Source: Grammothele lineata (lineage: Eukaryota > Basidiomycota > Agaricomycetes > Polyporales > Polyporaceae). From it: a stretch of DNA of 64,000 nucleotides. Under the pieces are notes generated by a model. It was not told the DNA's origin, made no database searches, and worked only from the letters and a program-made list of their open reading frames with translations. Below, in pieces: positions 1-11,050 of this stretch. Location of the stretch: positions 124,001-188,000 of the forward strand of contig NDFF03000005.1 of the NCBI GenBank assembly GCA_002150815.3, written 5' to 3'. Position 1 is the first letter of the stretch. Every line of letters begins with the position of its first letter. The position numbers and the translations under genes were made by a program.

Positions 1-749
1 TGGCGGGAGCGCGAGATGGCCGCGAAGACGCTGCGCCGATTGGTCGGGATAGAAGGGGTGGACCCCGCGGTCCTCATGCGAATGTTGAGTAGGGCTTTGG
101 ACGACCGCACGGCCGCCGTTAGAGAGGCCGCTGTATCCGGGGTGAGCCCCACATTTAGACCCGCCAATCGTACCGAGTGCTGACCACCCCGACGGTTTGG
201 CAGTTGCCCGCGTTCGTACAAGCGTGGAAGGCAACACCGAGCCAGCTAGAAGCGCTGCGCGCTCACATCAACGGACTGGCGACTTCTGAGACGTTCCGAC
301 ACCGAACCACGTACGTCATGTGCATGCAAGAGCTGCTCCTCGGCGGCGAGGGAGATGTTGCGCTCGACGGCGACACACCCTGGACCATCTTTGAGGCGTT
401 GGTACGGGACCCGGTCGTGGACGTGCGGATACGCACATCACGGCTTATTGGCCTGATATGCGGTAAGTTTATCAGTGTTTATATTCGTGCATGCCGCTCA
501 CTGATTGGCCGTTCCCACCCAGACAAGCTGGGCCGCTCGAACGATGACGTCGCGCGGCATGCAGTCACTCTTGCCCGCGAACTAACACAGGATGGCTCCC
601 ACGAGGTTCGAGCCTTCGCGGAAGCTGTCGTATCGGGTGCACGACTGCCTCAGCCGACATCGCTTGTGGTCCCTCCGCTGCTGAAGCCGGCAGAGAAGGC
701 CCCCAGCGTGTCGACGTTCTCCCGCCCGCCTCCGCCCAGTCCCAGTTGA
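1..749 (+). CDS. HEAT-repeat protein, 3' end (PP2A/PP4 regulatory-like)
   Basis: This is the last part of a gene that enters from the left edge. Exons read 1-141, 204-462 and 523-749; both introns (62 and 60 bases) have GT..AG ends and keep the frame. The visible 208 residues are alpha-helical and contain units such as DDRTAAVREAA, DPVVDVRIRTSRLIGLI and GSHEVRAFAEAV, the alternating pattern of HEAT repeats. The tail is rich in proline and serine and ends in PPPPSPS. HEAT proteins of this type are scaffolds, for example regulatory subunits of PP2A-like and PP4 phosphatases; that assignment is an inference from the repeat pattern only. The upstream part that would settle identity is outside the window. 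Other HEAT proteins (condensin- or importin-type) are not excluded. Confidence 0.6.
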
Positions 750-2101
750 AGGATGTCTCATGTCGGCGTTGGTGACGGGATCGCATCCACATCCATCTCC
801 TGGACGGCGTGCACCGCCCCGCTAGCGGACGCATCGGACGTTCTCCGCGGATAAACGATCGGCCGCTTTCCACGCATGTGGCCGAGCACCTGCATATCGC
901 TATGATGGGCTCCCGGGACATCACGGAATAGCGATTTGCCCATACCGAGGGTTCGCGGACTCGGAACGTCGGAAGACGTCTCGCTCCTCGCGGTTCATCG
1001 ATGCTCGGAGCAGCAGCCAGTCGCACACGGCTGTCACATGTCGCTACGTCCTTAGTACGGCCCGCGAACTGTGAGATGGACCACGGCCAACCATCTGGTC
1101 AAGAGCTGTCGGCGTCCTTATATAGCTAACTTATCATGTACAAGCCCTCATCTTACGTAGCTGCAGCCCTACCGCCGCCATTACTGCTCTCGCCTTTGTC
1201 CCTGACGCACCTCTTGTCAACCTTTCTCGTCGCACTCACGCTTCACTCCGTTCCATTCGCATTCATACTGTATCATTAAGTATATACATACACACTCACA
1301 GACAGCGCGATTTACGTAGTATATCATACTTGCTATTGAAAATAATCCGTGGTCGGGTGCCTCTAGAGCACCCCGCGGCTCCCTCCGCGGCCTCACATCC
1401 GTTCGGACGGCCTGAGGATTGCCCGGGTGGCCACAAGACCTCGACCAATGGCAGCGGGCGCGGTCAAGGAGCGGTTCGCTGTCACGCCTCCCTCTCTCCC
1501 TACAGTTTCGTCCTTCTAGAGCAAGAAACGCATAAGAGCGTATCTATGCATCCGAGACTACAAACATACGCCCATATCCCTGTGGTTTAACCCCTCTAAA
1601 CCACATACTCCAACGAACCTCCAAAACTTCTGGGGAGCGGGAACAGCGTGTCACAGTGTGACGGCATTTGGGTTAGGTGTTGGAGCCTCGGCCCCAAAGC
1701 GCCACGTGACAACAATGAAGGACGGATCGGAGATCGAGGACAGGCGCCTGAGTGGTGCCTACGGCGGAGGGCTTTGTTCGACGGACGCATCTGCTCCCGC
1801 TTCGCGCTTGAAGAATAAAGCCTTGTCCGTCGCGGAGATAATAAGATGGGAAGCCGCGAGGACGCTTGCTCTCTCGAGACCCCCTTGTCTCTCCTCCCCC
1901 GCCTCGCTGCTTGCTTGTTTCTGCCTCGCTCTGGGAGCTTACCCCGCGTGGTTAGGCTGGCCCCTTCCCCGTGTTCTACTCGCGCTGCTAGACAGTGGAC
2001 TGCCGGCGGCGTATGTGCTTTGCTTTGAACTGGAACTAATCACGACACAAGACATATCGGACGACCTCTCAAGACTGGACGAACGCACAACGTATGACGC
2101 C
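750..2101. other. Intergenic stretch between HEAT gene and tetraspan gene
   Basis: About 1.35 kb without a supportable gene. Open frames on either strand are short, and none shows a known motif or splice pattern. It should hold the terminator of the HEAT gene and the promoter and leader of the tetraspan gene. An in-frame extension upstream of the tetraspan start (from about 1658) is open, but it lacks family-like features. Confidence 0.5.
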
Positions 2102-3868
2102 ATGGAGTTTTCAGAAGGATTTTACAGAGTCAGGGCGTGGCTGTTCGGTACGTTCGTTGTCCCCGGCCTTTGTTCAATGTTCGACCTGGGCTGAACTCGT
2201 TGCGCGAACAGCGGTCGCGACGTTCACAGCTCTGCTGTGGTCAATACTGCTCTCCGTGGAGATATTCGCGCTTTTCGACAGCTCGGACGTCACTCAGAGT
2301 GAGTCTCCTGCTTCTCCGCCCGCCGTTCCACCCCGACGAGCCCTGACATGGGCACGCCGCGCCGTCTCCGCCGTGCTCTCACGCAGGAAACCTCGTGGGG
2401 GTGCTCATCTTTGTGAACGCTATGACGGCGATCATGCTACCGGCCTTGTGAGTGCTCCAACGCGCGCCTGCGGAGAGACCCCCCACGCTGACTTCGACCC
2501 CGCGCGCAGACTAGTGCTGCCCTTCCGCGCGTGGTTAGATGGCGCGCGACTTCTGCTGCTGTTGATAGCACAGATTGGTGCGTTATGCGTGCGATGCGTG
2601 CAGTCAGGATTGAGAGCGCTAACGATCTATCGGGAACAGGGCCTGCTTCGCTCTTCGCAACGCTAAACGCGGGTTTCGTTTGCCCAACAGAACGTGAGTA
2701 TCTGGCAATCGTGGCGTGGCGACGTACGAGCTTGTCTTGCTATTCCGTGTGTGTTGCTGCCGGTAAACCGATAGACTATCTGCTGTCCGGCGGGCAGGCT
2801 GTCTGTTAGAGCGAGCAGGGCTTCGCGTTCGGAGGCAACGTTGGCGTCGGTCCGAGCTTCCCTAACCGGGAACTCGGTCGGCGATACCGGTTCTTGAAAC
2901 ATACTGCCTCTTGGGATGTAAGCAGGGGCAGGTAGGCATCGTATGTTGTCCCAACAGGCGAGCGGAGCACCGCCTCCGCTGCCAAGGTGGAGTGTCCGCA
3001 ATGGTCGTCCCTGAAGGACTGCCGGTCGACGTAGAACTCCGAAGGTGTGCCTATGGCGGCTTATGCGTGTAACCTGCGACCCCTCACACCTTTGGGCGAT
3101 ACACTGAACGCTGATCCTCTTACTTCTCTAGCGTCACAGCGCGCAATGTGTGAAGCTGTCAATCTCGCGATAGCTATCCTCAGCTGGCTCATACCCCTTT
3201 TGCGTGCGTAACTTTTCTGCTTGATCCAGCTTTCTTAGACTAACGTTTTTCTAGTGGTGTGGTATTCGGCCTTCCTGGCGGTCATGTATCGGTTGCGTGT
3301 CAAGTCCGCGACTCCCGAACAAAAGCAAGATGACCCTGAGAAGCGACTGTCTGAACTCCCTATGATGCTGCCTTCCAGACGTCCATCTGTTCCAGATACG
3401 GCTTCAGACATCCCAGGGTCACCCACCGTCCGGTATCCCGCAAAAACGCCACACATACCATCACGCCAGTTCTCACAGGGGCCGTCGTCCGCGCAGGTCT
3501 TGACACCCCAACCTGGCGTCCGAACTCCGACTCATCGCGTTCAGCCATCATGGCCCATGCCGCTGCAACCAGTACCGTGGTCTTCGCGGCCACGACCACC
3601 TCCACTGTCCCTACGCACCTCCCTCCCGCCTGCCACGCGAGTCAGACAGAACTCGCAGGGCTCTGTGCTATATGAATCGCCACGGTCGATGACAGGGCCA
3701 TCCCGGCCCCGACCACCATCGCAACAACCCTCGCCGGTGGCTGCACATTCATCACGCTCTTCATCGCGCGTGATGTCGGCGCTGCCGCCGCTGCGCGAGG
3801 AATCTCCTGATTCTACGGGGGGTTCTTCAGGCAAGACCCTCTCAAAACCTGCACCCTGGGTGTATTAA
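2102..3868 (+). CDS. Tetraspan (MARVEL-like) membrane protein with disordered tail
   Basis: Exons join in phase as 2102-2147, 2212-2298, 2387-2447, 2510-2577, 2640-2693, 3132-3203 and 3255-3868, giving 333 residues. Four hydrophobic segments are visible: one starting at AVATFTALLWSILLSVEIF, one around NLVGVLIFVNAMTAIMLPAL, one around LLLLLIAQIG, and a last one running from LAIAILSWLIPLL into LVWYSAFLAVMY. The start ATG lies just before segment 1, as in small fungal tetraspan proteins. After segment 4 come about 190 residues rich in serine, proline and arginine, probably a cytoplasmic disordered tail. Four spans, short loops and a polar tail resemble fungal MARVEL-type proteins, but no diagnostic motif was recognised. 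The 438-base intron at 2694-3131 is long for this window and may hide another exon. Function unknown. Confidence 0.6.
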
Positions 3869-4387
3869 TATCGTGGACTGCATGCTCTGTATCCATACAA
3901 CAACTCTCCTTCATGGTCTGGCTAAGTATTCGGTAGAGGTCGGACTGTCTCGGACTGTTATAAATACGCGTTCTCAACACTGTAGTAGTAATCATATATA
4001 CTTATCGATGTATGAAGCAATCAAGCAGCGTCGACGTCATGTATTCAGGATCTCTACAATCGGAATAGCTTGTCGGGAAAACAGGGCGGTGCTCGTTCCA
4101 ATCAGCCGATATATCAAAATCCTCCGTCACCAACGCGGGAGACAGAGGCCGCAGGCGTCTAGCGGCCTAGAGTGTTTCTTCTGGGGCACCGTCTTCCGCC
4201 ACGTGCCTCGCCCTCGGCCCTCGCATACGTTCACACTTACTCCGGCCCTTCTTGGTTTTAAACTGCGGACTCGTCAGAGTCTCCTTATGACTTCACCTTT
4301 CCTCCAACACTCCTCTACATTCACGACTACCGCCTAGTTCCCTTCCGAACTACCTGCCAAACCCCTTAGCTAAAGCGTCTAATCAGT
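3869..4387. other. Intergenic stretch
   Basis: About 520 bases between two plus-strand genes. No gene, RNA or repeat is recognised. It should contain the end of the tetraspan transcript and the promoter of the IST1-TBC gene. Confidence 0.5.
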
Positions 4388-7300
4388 ATGTCTGCTCAAT
4401 GGGAACCGGGACGCGTAAAGGTATGTCAAGTCCGCACCTATTGTCCAACGCAAGGTATTCATGGCAGAAACGTGTCGTAGTCCCAGTTGCGTCTCACGGC
4501 ACAGCGACTAGGGCAACTGCAGGACCGGTTGGACTCGCAAGCTCAAATCACGCAGCGGGACATCGCTACCCTCCTCTACCAAGGCAACGTTGCACTCGCG
4601 CGTGCAAAGGCGCAGAAGCTCATCCGGGAAGATGTCAAAAGTGATCTTCTACAGACGTTGGAGATGCATATCGGCGTGATTCTTGGACATTTGAATGAGC
4701 TGGAACGCAGGTGCGCGTCTGTCCGTTTTATCGTTGTGAGAGTGCTCCAACCTATGCCTGACGTGAATCCTTTAGTGGAGCGCCAAGCCCCATCGTACTG
4801 GAAGCCGCTGCAAGCATTATTTATGCCGGACCGCACATTGATTCCAAAGGTATGTATCCATGTTGTTCATGAGATGTTGAATTGAAGAAGGGTTTTCTGA
4901 GTAGATCTCTACCATGTCCGAGAGTTTCTCATGTACGCGCTGGGACCCGACTACACGCGTGCTGCACTAGAGAACCAGGATAATTATGTGTCGTCAAGGG
5001 TGCGAGACTTTGTATCCATGCACTTTCCGGTTCTTCTAAGGTAACACAGGTGCTACGAGCCATTGCGGCACCACCGCCTACCGCGTCCAGGCTTGATCAA
5101 TACTTGTATGGGATCGCAAAAGCCAACAATGTCAACTGGCTGCCCGATCTATCTCCACAGCAGAAGTACGTACGCGCAATAGTGATCTTACAAGGTCTCG
5201 AACCAATACATCACCACTAACAGGGTGAATGCCTTGTCCCCGATCGTGGACCCGGAGATCATCTCCGTCGTAGACTTCGACCATCTTCGTTCTCTCTGCT
5301 CTCACGGTGTGTAATTATCCAGTACTAGGAGGAATACTGGTCTGAGATCAGTTTAGGTCTTCCTTCCCATCCCCCATGGTTGCGACCCCGGGTATGGAGG
5401 TGAGTTCGCATGGGCCGTCTTCTGTCACACCTCTAAGCAAAGGCCAGATTGCTACTTGGCACTCTTCCGAAGGACAAGGCCTTATGGCGTCAAGAATCCC
5501 GGACACAGCGGGACAACTACTACGTACGTGACTTCGACAAGGTAGTACCGTACATTATTCAATCATTTCCAGGATCTTGTTCGACGGCTGCTCGAACCTC
5601 TCTCCTCCTTGCCCGAGCCTACGGACCCTCTGTCATCGACCGACCAATCTATCTTGGATGTCTACAATGATCTTGCGATGGTCCCGCCGAGCCTCCTGGT
5701 TACATTGGAGGAAGAGCCGGAGGAATGTCCACAATGCCCTTTGGATGAAAAAGCCCCTGACGACGTTAAGATTACATGCGCTGAGTATCTGGATGCGCGT
5801 TTGAAGGTCGTACGTGCCAAAGAGACCGAGGAGGAGGAGGGTGATACCAATACGGATGAGACCCCAGAAATCCGTCTGGATTCCACTCCCGAAATTCGAT
5901 TGGATTCTACTCCTGAAGTCCGCTTAGAACAGCCCTCCCCAACGAAGACCAGGAGACAGCAGGAGAACACGCCCGAAATTTCCCTCCAGGTGCCAGACTC
6001 TCCCAGTTCCAGTCACTCGGGTTTATCGACAACACTTCTCCCATCAAGGCCGTATTCGGCGTTCGGCGCGCACAATAAGCACTCATCCGCGTTGCTTCGT
6101 CTGCTGTATATCCATTCATGCCTCAATCCGGCCAACCGCTCCCCTCAAATCGGTTCTCTCCTCGTGCCTATCTACGCCGCTCTCGTTGAGGAGGTTGACC
6201 CAGAGGACCTGCCTCACGTTGAAGCTGACGCCTTCTGGGTCTTCGAGGCTATGGTTGGGGAATTTTCGGAACTAGAAGACGAGCACAATGGTACAGTTTG
6301 GGTTAGAAAGTTTAGTGAGCGTCTACAATGGGCCGATCCTGAGCTTGCAGATGACTTGGTACGTATATCATACGTTGTACGATTACATGCCGACTGATAT
6401 CTGTCATGCAGTCTATCAAGGGACTCGATCCCGGTCTACCTCATTATTCTTTGTACGTATAACCTCCTGCATTGGTATGCGATCGTAGCTGATCATTGAA
6501 ATAGCCGTTGGCTCATCCCTCTGCTCACCCACACTTTGCCTCTGCCTTCTGTGCTCATGATTTGGGATGCTCTCTTTTCCCGGCCGATGCGGGAACGAGA
6601 CGAGAACCCGAAGCTGGACTATCTCATGGACATATGTACGAGCATGCTACTTTGCGCTCGTGCTACTCTCCTCCAGTAAGTCCAACGTTGCCCCTGGTCG
6701 CGATCACATACCTTAAATTATGCTCCCTGCCTACAGGCTGGGCCGATCACACAGGAAAATGAATGATCTCTGGTCGGATGAAATTGCTGCAATTCCTTCC
6801 ACGGCTATCGGCGAACGGGAGCTCGAGGAAGCGTTCATTGAGGGCATGTCTTATTTGCAGCGTTATCCTTTGGAGCCCGTGGGTGGAATTGAGAAGGTCC
6901 TGCAAACCGCTTACGACCTGGCCTCTCAGCGCCAGGTATCTATGGCGGCTACCAAATCCAACGGCGCTGGCGGGGGGCTCGGCGCCCGTCTGCGTGATAC
7001 GGTGTGGAGAGGCTTCTCATCGGGTTTAGCGTCTCATCAGGAAGAGGGCGAGACCAGCGAAGAGGAGTCCGAAGAGGAAGAGCAGGACGATGAACCCCGA
7101 AAGTCTGCGTCCTCAACGCTTACCTCGCGACTGACCAATACCGTTTGGAGGGGAATCACAAACCAGAGTGCTATGGACGTCCCTTCGCCTCCCTTCGCCT
7201 CGCCCAGTCCTTCTGCTCCCACGTCACCATTGCCTTCACCGCTTCTAACTTCTGCCTCCACGCCTACCATTCCGTCCCGCGAGTCCGTGGTGAATGTCGC

Positions 7301-8855
7301 GGCCCGGGGCAGGAACATGATTTGGGGATATGCGGAGAAGCTCAAAGACTCGGATGCCGCTGCTACGATTTCAAAAGTGAGCACAAACTGGCGAGTCAAA
7401 GCCTTCGATGCCTGGGCCAAGCGAAGCGAAGCTGCCCCTCCCCCAACGTCTCAATCCGAGCCCGCAATGACACCTAGTCAAGATCACGGCCGCAGCATTT
7501 CACTGACGGCTATTCAAACGTCGCTGAGACCTGCTGATGAGAAACGAGGGTCTATGCCAATCCTCGAACGATCATACTCTCCTCCGCCGAGACCCCCCGT
7601 CTTCCGTCCTGTGAGGGACAGTGTCTTCGTCGCTTCCCCCATCAGCCGTAGCGGCGAGGCATCCCCCGTATCCGATGCTGGATCAACAGGTAGTCATAAT
7701 GTCCGAGGGTCTTTGTCCTCGTCGTTCAAACTGCCAGACAATATCCCTCCCCGGACACACTCTGGGCCACGGCCATTACTCCTAAATTCTACCTCACTCT
7801 TGACCGGAACACCGACTCGTTCTCCGGTCTCCCCATCTGCGGACTCAAGGTGGGCCGACTCGGTCCGGTCACAGTCCATCGCCCGCCATCGTGAATCGCA
7901 GTCCTCTATCTCGTCGCTGTCGCCCTCAGAGCCGTTCCGTCGAAAGAGAGATACGCGATCTGATTTCGAGTCCGACGGCGGTGGAAGCAGGATTGTGCCC
8001 ATCAATAGAAACAAGTCACCTTCCCCCATGGCAGCTGCTTCAAGACGCACAGCATCTCGGAGTTCCATGAGCCCTCCCACTCCACCGAAGTCGCATCGTC
8101 GTCTGCCGACGGAATCGTCAGCTCCCGAAGACGGCCAAATAGCAAGCTGGGGGCGTGCTGACGACGCACCAGGTTCACCTTCACCGCCGCCTCCGGGAAC
8201 CCCCGAAGTCGTCGAGACGACCATCAGCGACGTCCGTGTCAAGCAGCCAGATTCCCACCGGCAAAGAGGTTCCGTTGTGCTCTCAGAGAGTAACGACGTC
8301 ACCTTCACCCGTCCCACCCAGGAGGCCAAACCACTCACTCGACGTTCGGCGACTATTTCTCGCGTGCATCGGGAATCGGCAGATCACTCAGATTCGTCTG
8401 CGACAGAGCCCTCCGCACGCGCAACCACGCTGCGCAGGAAACGTCCCCCGCCTCGCCTTCAGTCGATGCGCAACTCGCGTGCGGACCCTGACGAACCTGT
8501 TCCGCCACTGCCAACGCATGCGCGCTCGCTCGACGTCCCGGCGGACGAGTACGACCGTGAGAGCGCGACGACGCCTCGCGCACAGACTTTCGACGAACAG
8601 GCCTCGACGGGGGCCCCGCCATCCCCGCGCTCGCGCCGCACGCGCAAAATATCCGGGAGCGAGCGTGACGGCGATACGCCGGTACGGCCGAGGAAGATCT
8701 CCACCGAAGGCCGCACGCGGAAGATCTCGACGGAGAGCAGGCGCAAGGTCTCGGCAGAACGCGATCCAAAGAACAAACGCGAGAGCGCGGCGGTCGAGGG
8801 CGACGACGAGGGATACAACGAACTCCTCAGCGCTTACGAGAGCGAAGACGCCTGA
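4388..8855 (+). CDS. IST1-TBC fusion protein (ESCRT-III-like plus Rab-GAP-like domain)
   Basis: Twelve exons join in phase: 4388-4420, 4487-4710, 4776-4849, 4905-4999, 5050-5165, 5224-5306, 5357-5399, 5448-5523, 5573-6358, 6412-6452, 6505-6675 and 6737-8855 (1286 residues). Residues 8-175 match IST1, the ESCRT-III-like regulator of Vps4 in the multivesicular-body pathway (RLTAQRLGQLQDRLDSQ; LARAKAQKLIREDV; YLYGIAKANNVNW). Residues 204-600 carry TBC hallmarks (LRPRVWRLLLGTLP; ALLRLLYIHSCLNP; EADAFWVFEAM; RWLIPLLTHTLPLPSVLMIW). TBC domains usually activate Rab GTPases. The core is split by an acidic insert with an eight-residue repeat. The last 640 residues are serine/proline-rich, with two TVWRG motifs and several RKIS motifs. 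No in-frame start or stop separates the two domains, and the junction is a normal 58-base intron. The role is inferred as coupling endosomal sorting to Rab control. Confidence 0.85.
5861..5932 (+). repeat. Three coding repeats of 24 bases (TPEIRLDS)
   Basis: Three adjacent 24-base units at 5861-5884, 5885-5908 and 5909-5932 encode TPEIRLDS, TPEIRLDS and TPEVRLEQ. A diverged fourth unit, TPEISLQV, lies at about 5967-5990. They sit in the acidic insert that splits the TBC domain. The DNA copies differ at synonymous positions, so the duplication is not very recent. Confidence 0.85.
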
Positions 8856-9362
8856 GCTATACCCTGGCCTCAATGTCAGTCCGATGAGCGCCGTCTGGAA
8901 CGGCGCACGAAGAGGGTCTATGTACTTGTCGCCATGCCATGATCGTCCCACTATGAAATCAAGTAATGCTTCCCCTCATGAACGCTACCAGTACATTAGT
9001 TCTTCGCATCAGTTTACGCCGCTATATTTATTGCCGTTGCCGGGTATCTCGGCGCACATCATGTATGCCCAGTCATAGTGGATGTAGTCTCGTCACCTCT
9101 ATGATTGAGCGATATCTTCCTATCCTCGAGTTCGCTCGAGGCAAGCCTGTAACCATAGCCGGCTCGCACGGCGTCGCTATTCCACAAATGCTGTTTGATA
9201 ATTGCTCAAGGGTAACACAGGCAAACGACTTCATGCTGTGGTGATCAGGTGCTTCAATGCGGAAACAACCACCGTGACAGATGGTGTGGGAGGCTGAAGA
9301 ACTGGGCTGTGTCAATTGGCCTCGAGGAGCATCCACATTGACAAGAACGGAGACGGCCTACA
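8856..9362. other. Convergent intergenic stretch
   Basis: About 500 bases between the 3' ends of the IST1-TBC gene (plus) and the PIG-H gene (minus). No gene or structured element is recognised. It should hold both transcript ends. Confidence 0.5.
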
Positions 9363-10149
9363 CTAGATGGGAGTTCGACGCTCAACGTAAACGTTCAAAT
9401 GTTCAGCGTTCAGTGCCTGCCTTCTGCCTTCACTGCGAATTGCATCCTGCACCCCTTGATACACCTCTAACAAGATCGGAAAGCGAGGGAGAAGATTCTA
9501 CTTGGACAAAAAGGGATGGTACTGTCAGTGATTCTGCGACCACACCACAGAAAGCACCGTCGTACAGACCTCGAACGCCACCTCGAGCTTGATTGTGCCT
9601 TGCGATGTGCGAGTAATGGCAACCAGATAGTACCGGACATCCCAGCCCCGAATTCCCTCGTTGATGAGGAAATCCTCCAGTGAGGACCAGGGGACGAACG
9701 TGCGTGCGGTAAGCAAGGTCAACCCGGCGACTCCTCTATGTGTCTCGAACTGCAAGCCCAAAGAAGGGAGGATTGTTACTGACTCTGATATCGAGCGGAA
9801 AGCGTGTCAGGAAGAGTATCCAACAATTCCAATACGGATACGAACCCCAGAGGACCTGGGTCAGACGAGAGCGCAAGTAGAACAGCAGACCAAGTACAAC
9901 CATGCCCATGCGGAACGTGGTTATGACGACCTATAGCAGACGCTGTCAATACAGGAACCCCGGCGGAAGCAGACCAGCGCTCACCGTGTTCCACAGACAT
10001 AGTAAGGCCACGAGGAGACAGACGTCCAACCAACGGCAGCGGAAAGAGAGAGCGTCGGTGGACAGTGTCCGAACTCTGTACTCGCGCCATCCTGGGTGCC
10101 GCGTAACAGTGAGCTCAGGATGATCTGGGAGGGGCCGCGTAGATTGCAT
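9363..10149 (-). CDS. GPI15: PIG-H subunit of GPI-GlcNAc transferase
   Basis: Four exons on the minus strand join in phase: 10149-9985, 9930-9846, 9784-9570 and 9497-9363 (199 residues). PIG-H/Gpi15 is a subunit of the ER complex that moves GlcNAc from UDP-GlcNAc to phosphatidylinositol, the first step of GPI-anchor synthesis. The N-terminal HPGWREYRV block is followed by a hydrophobic hairpin (LDVCLLVALLCLWNT, then MGMVVLGLLFYL), as in the family. The cytosolic part matches the family block ESVTILPSLGLQFETH, with FLINEGIRGWDVRYYLVAI and LLPRFPILLEVYQGV. Length is normal for the family. The second intron begins GTTCGT; this choice is the only one that restores the conserved ESVTILPSLG block. 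The GPI pathway feeds wall proteins, but no neighbour here is in the same pathway. Confidence 0.88.
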
Positions 10150-11050
10150 GCATCAGTTATGACAGAGTCTGGAGGCCGAGAAGGACGCTAAAAGTGACGG
10201 TGGGCACAGGTACCAAAGGAGATATCACCGCCCGGAGGCGACTCGGAGGACTGCCACGCTCGCCCGAGCGCGTCGCTGTCTGTCAGAGGTGGTCTGCATC
10301 AGCGCAGGCGCCTGGGCTGTCACTGCCACTGCCACGCGTCTCGCAGCGCTGTCTCTGGCTGCCAGCGCTATGCTTTCTCTCGTTCTCACAGTCGCCACTT
10401 CCCCACTTGTACCGGAGCCCGCGGTCTAGGCTGTCAGGGAAGCAAACATGCGGGCCAGCTGTTTCCTTTGCCGATCCAGCACTGAAAACAGAGTGACGGA
10501 TCGTATTCGTATCGCTGGAAGGACTCGTTTATGTGAATTTTAGCACCGCAACTTGGATCCAACGTCTTCGAGTGTCGTAAGTTGATCAGACAGTGCGGAG
10601 CTCTCGGGGTGGTTCTGAGCGCATCTTTTCAGTTCGTTGCAATGCGTTGCACATCCTTGTGCATCGTCATTGCTTCCCATCGTGTTCGCCGCTTTGGTGT
10701 TTCACCGCTTTACAAAGTACCTGCAGACGGGTGTAGAAAGAATGAATCATTGGCCTGACGACGCTCTGCGAAGCTTGAAGGAAGCCTGCTTTTGATAGAT
10801 TTACGGCATTTCGCCTCCATCGGTATGCTCTTGTAGATAGTTCCGAGCTCAACCCGGAGCAAGCTCGACCGCAAAAATCGTGTCTCGCTGAACCCAATCA
10901 TAGCGTAGCTCCCACAGCTGACGGATGGAAACGGCCTTAGCTAGCGTCACCTTTCTCAACAAGTACGCTTTAGCGTAATCTCCTGTCTGCTCATAAAAGC
11001 CCTCATACCCAGCCCTCTAGATTTGAGTCTTCCCACATCCCGTGACACCC
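10150..11050. other. Divergent intergenic stretch
   Basis: About 900 bases between the starts of PIG-H (minus) and the DUF4139 gene (plus), so it holds both promoters. Open frames here are short and have no family features. No repeat or RNA gene was recognised. Confidence 0.5.

Noticed and set aside
1658..2101. N-terminal extension of the tetraspan protein
   Set aside because: Open in frame, but no family-like sequence; the ATG at 2102 directly precedes the first membrane segment.
8388..8951. Long Arg-rich minus-strand frames over the IST1-TBC tail
   Set aside because: Shadows of a Ser/Arg-rich coding exon; no motif.
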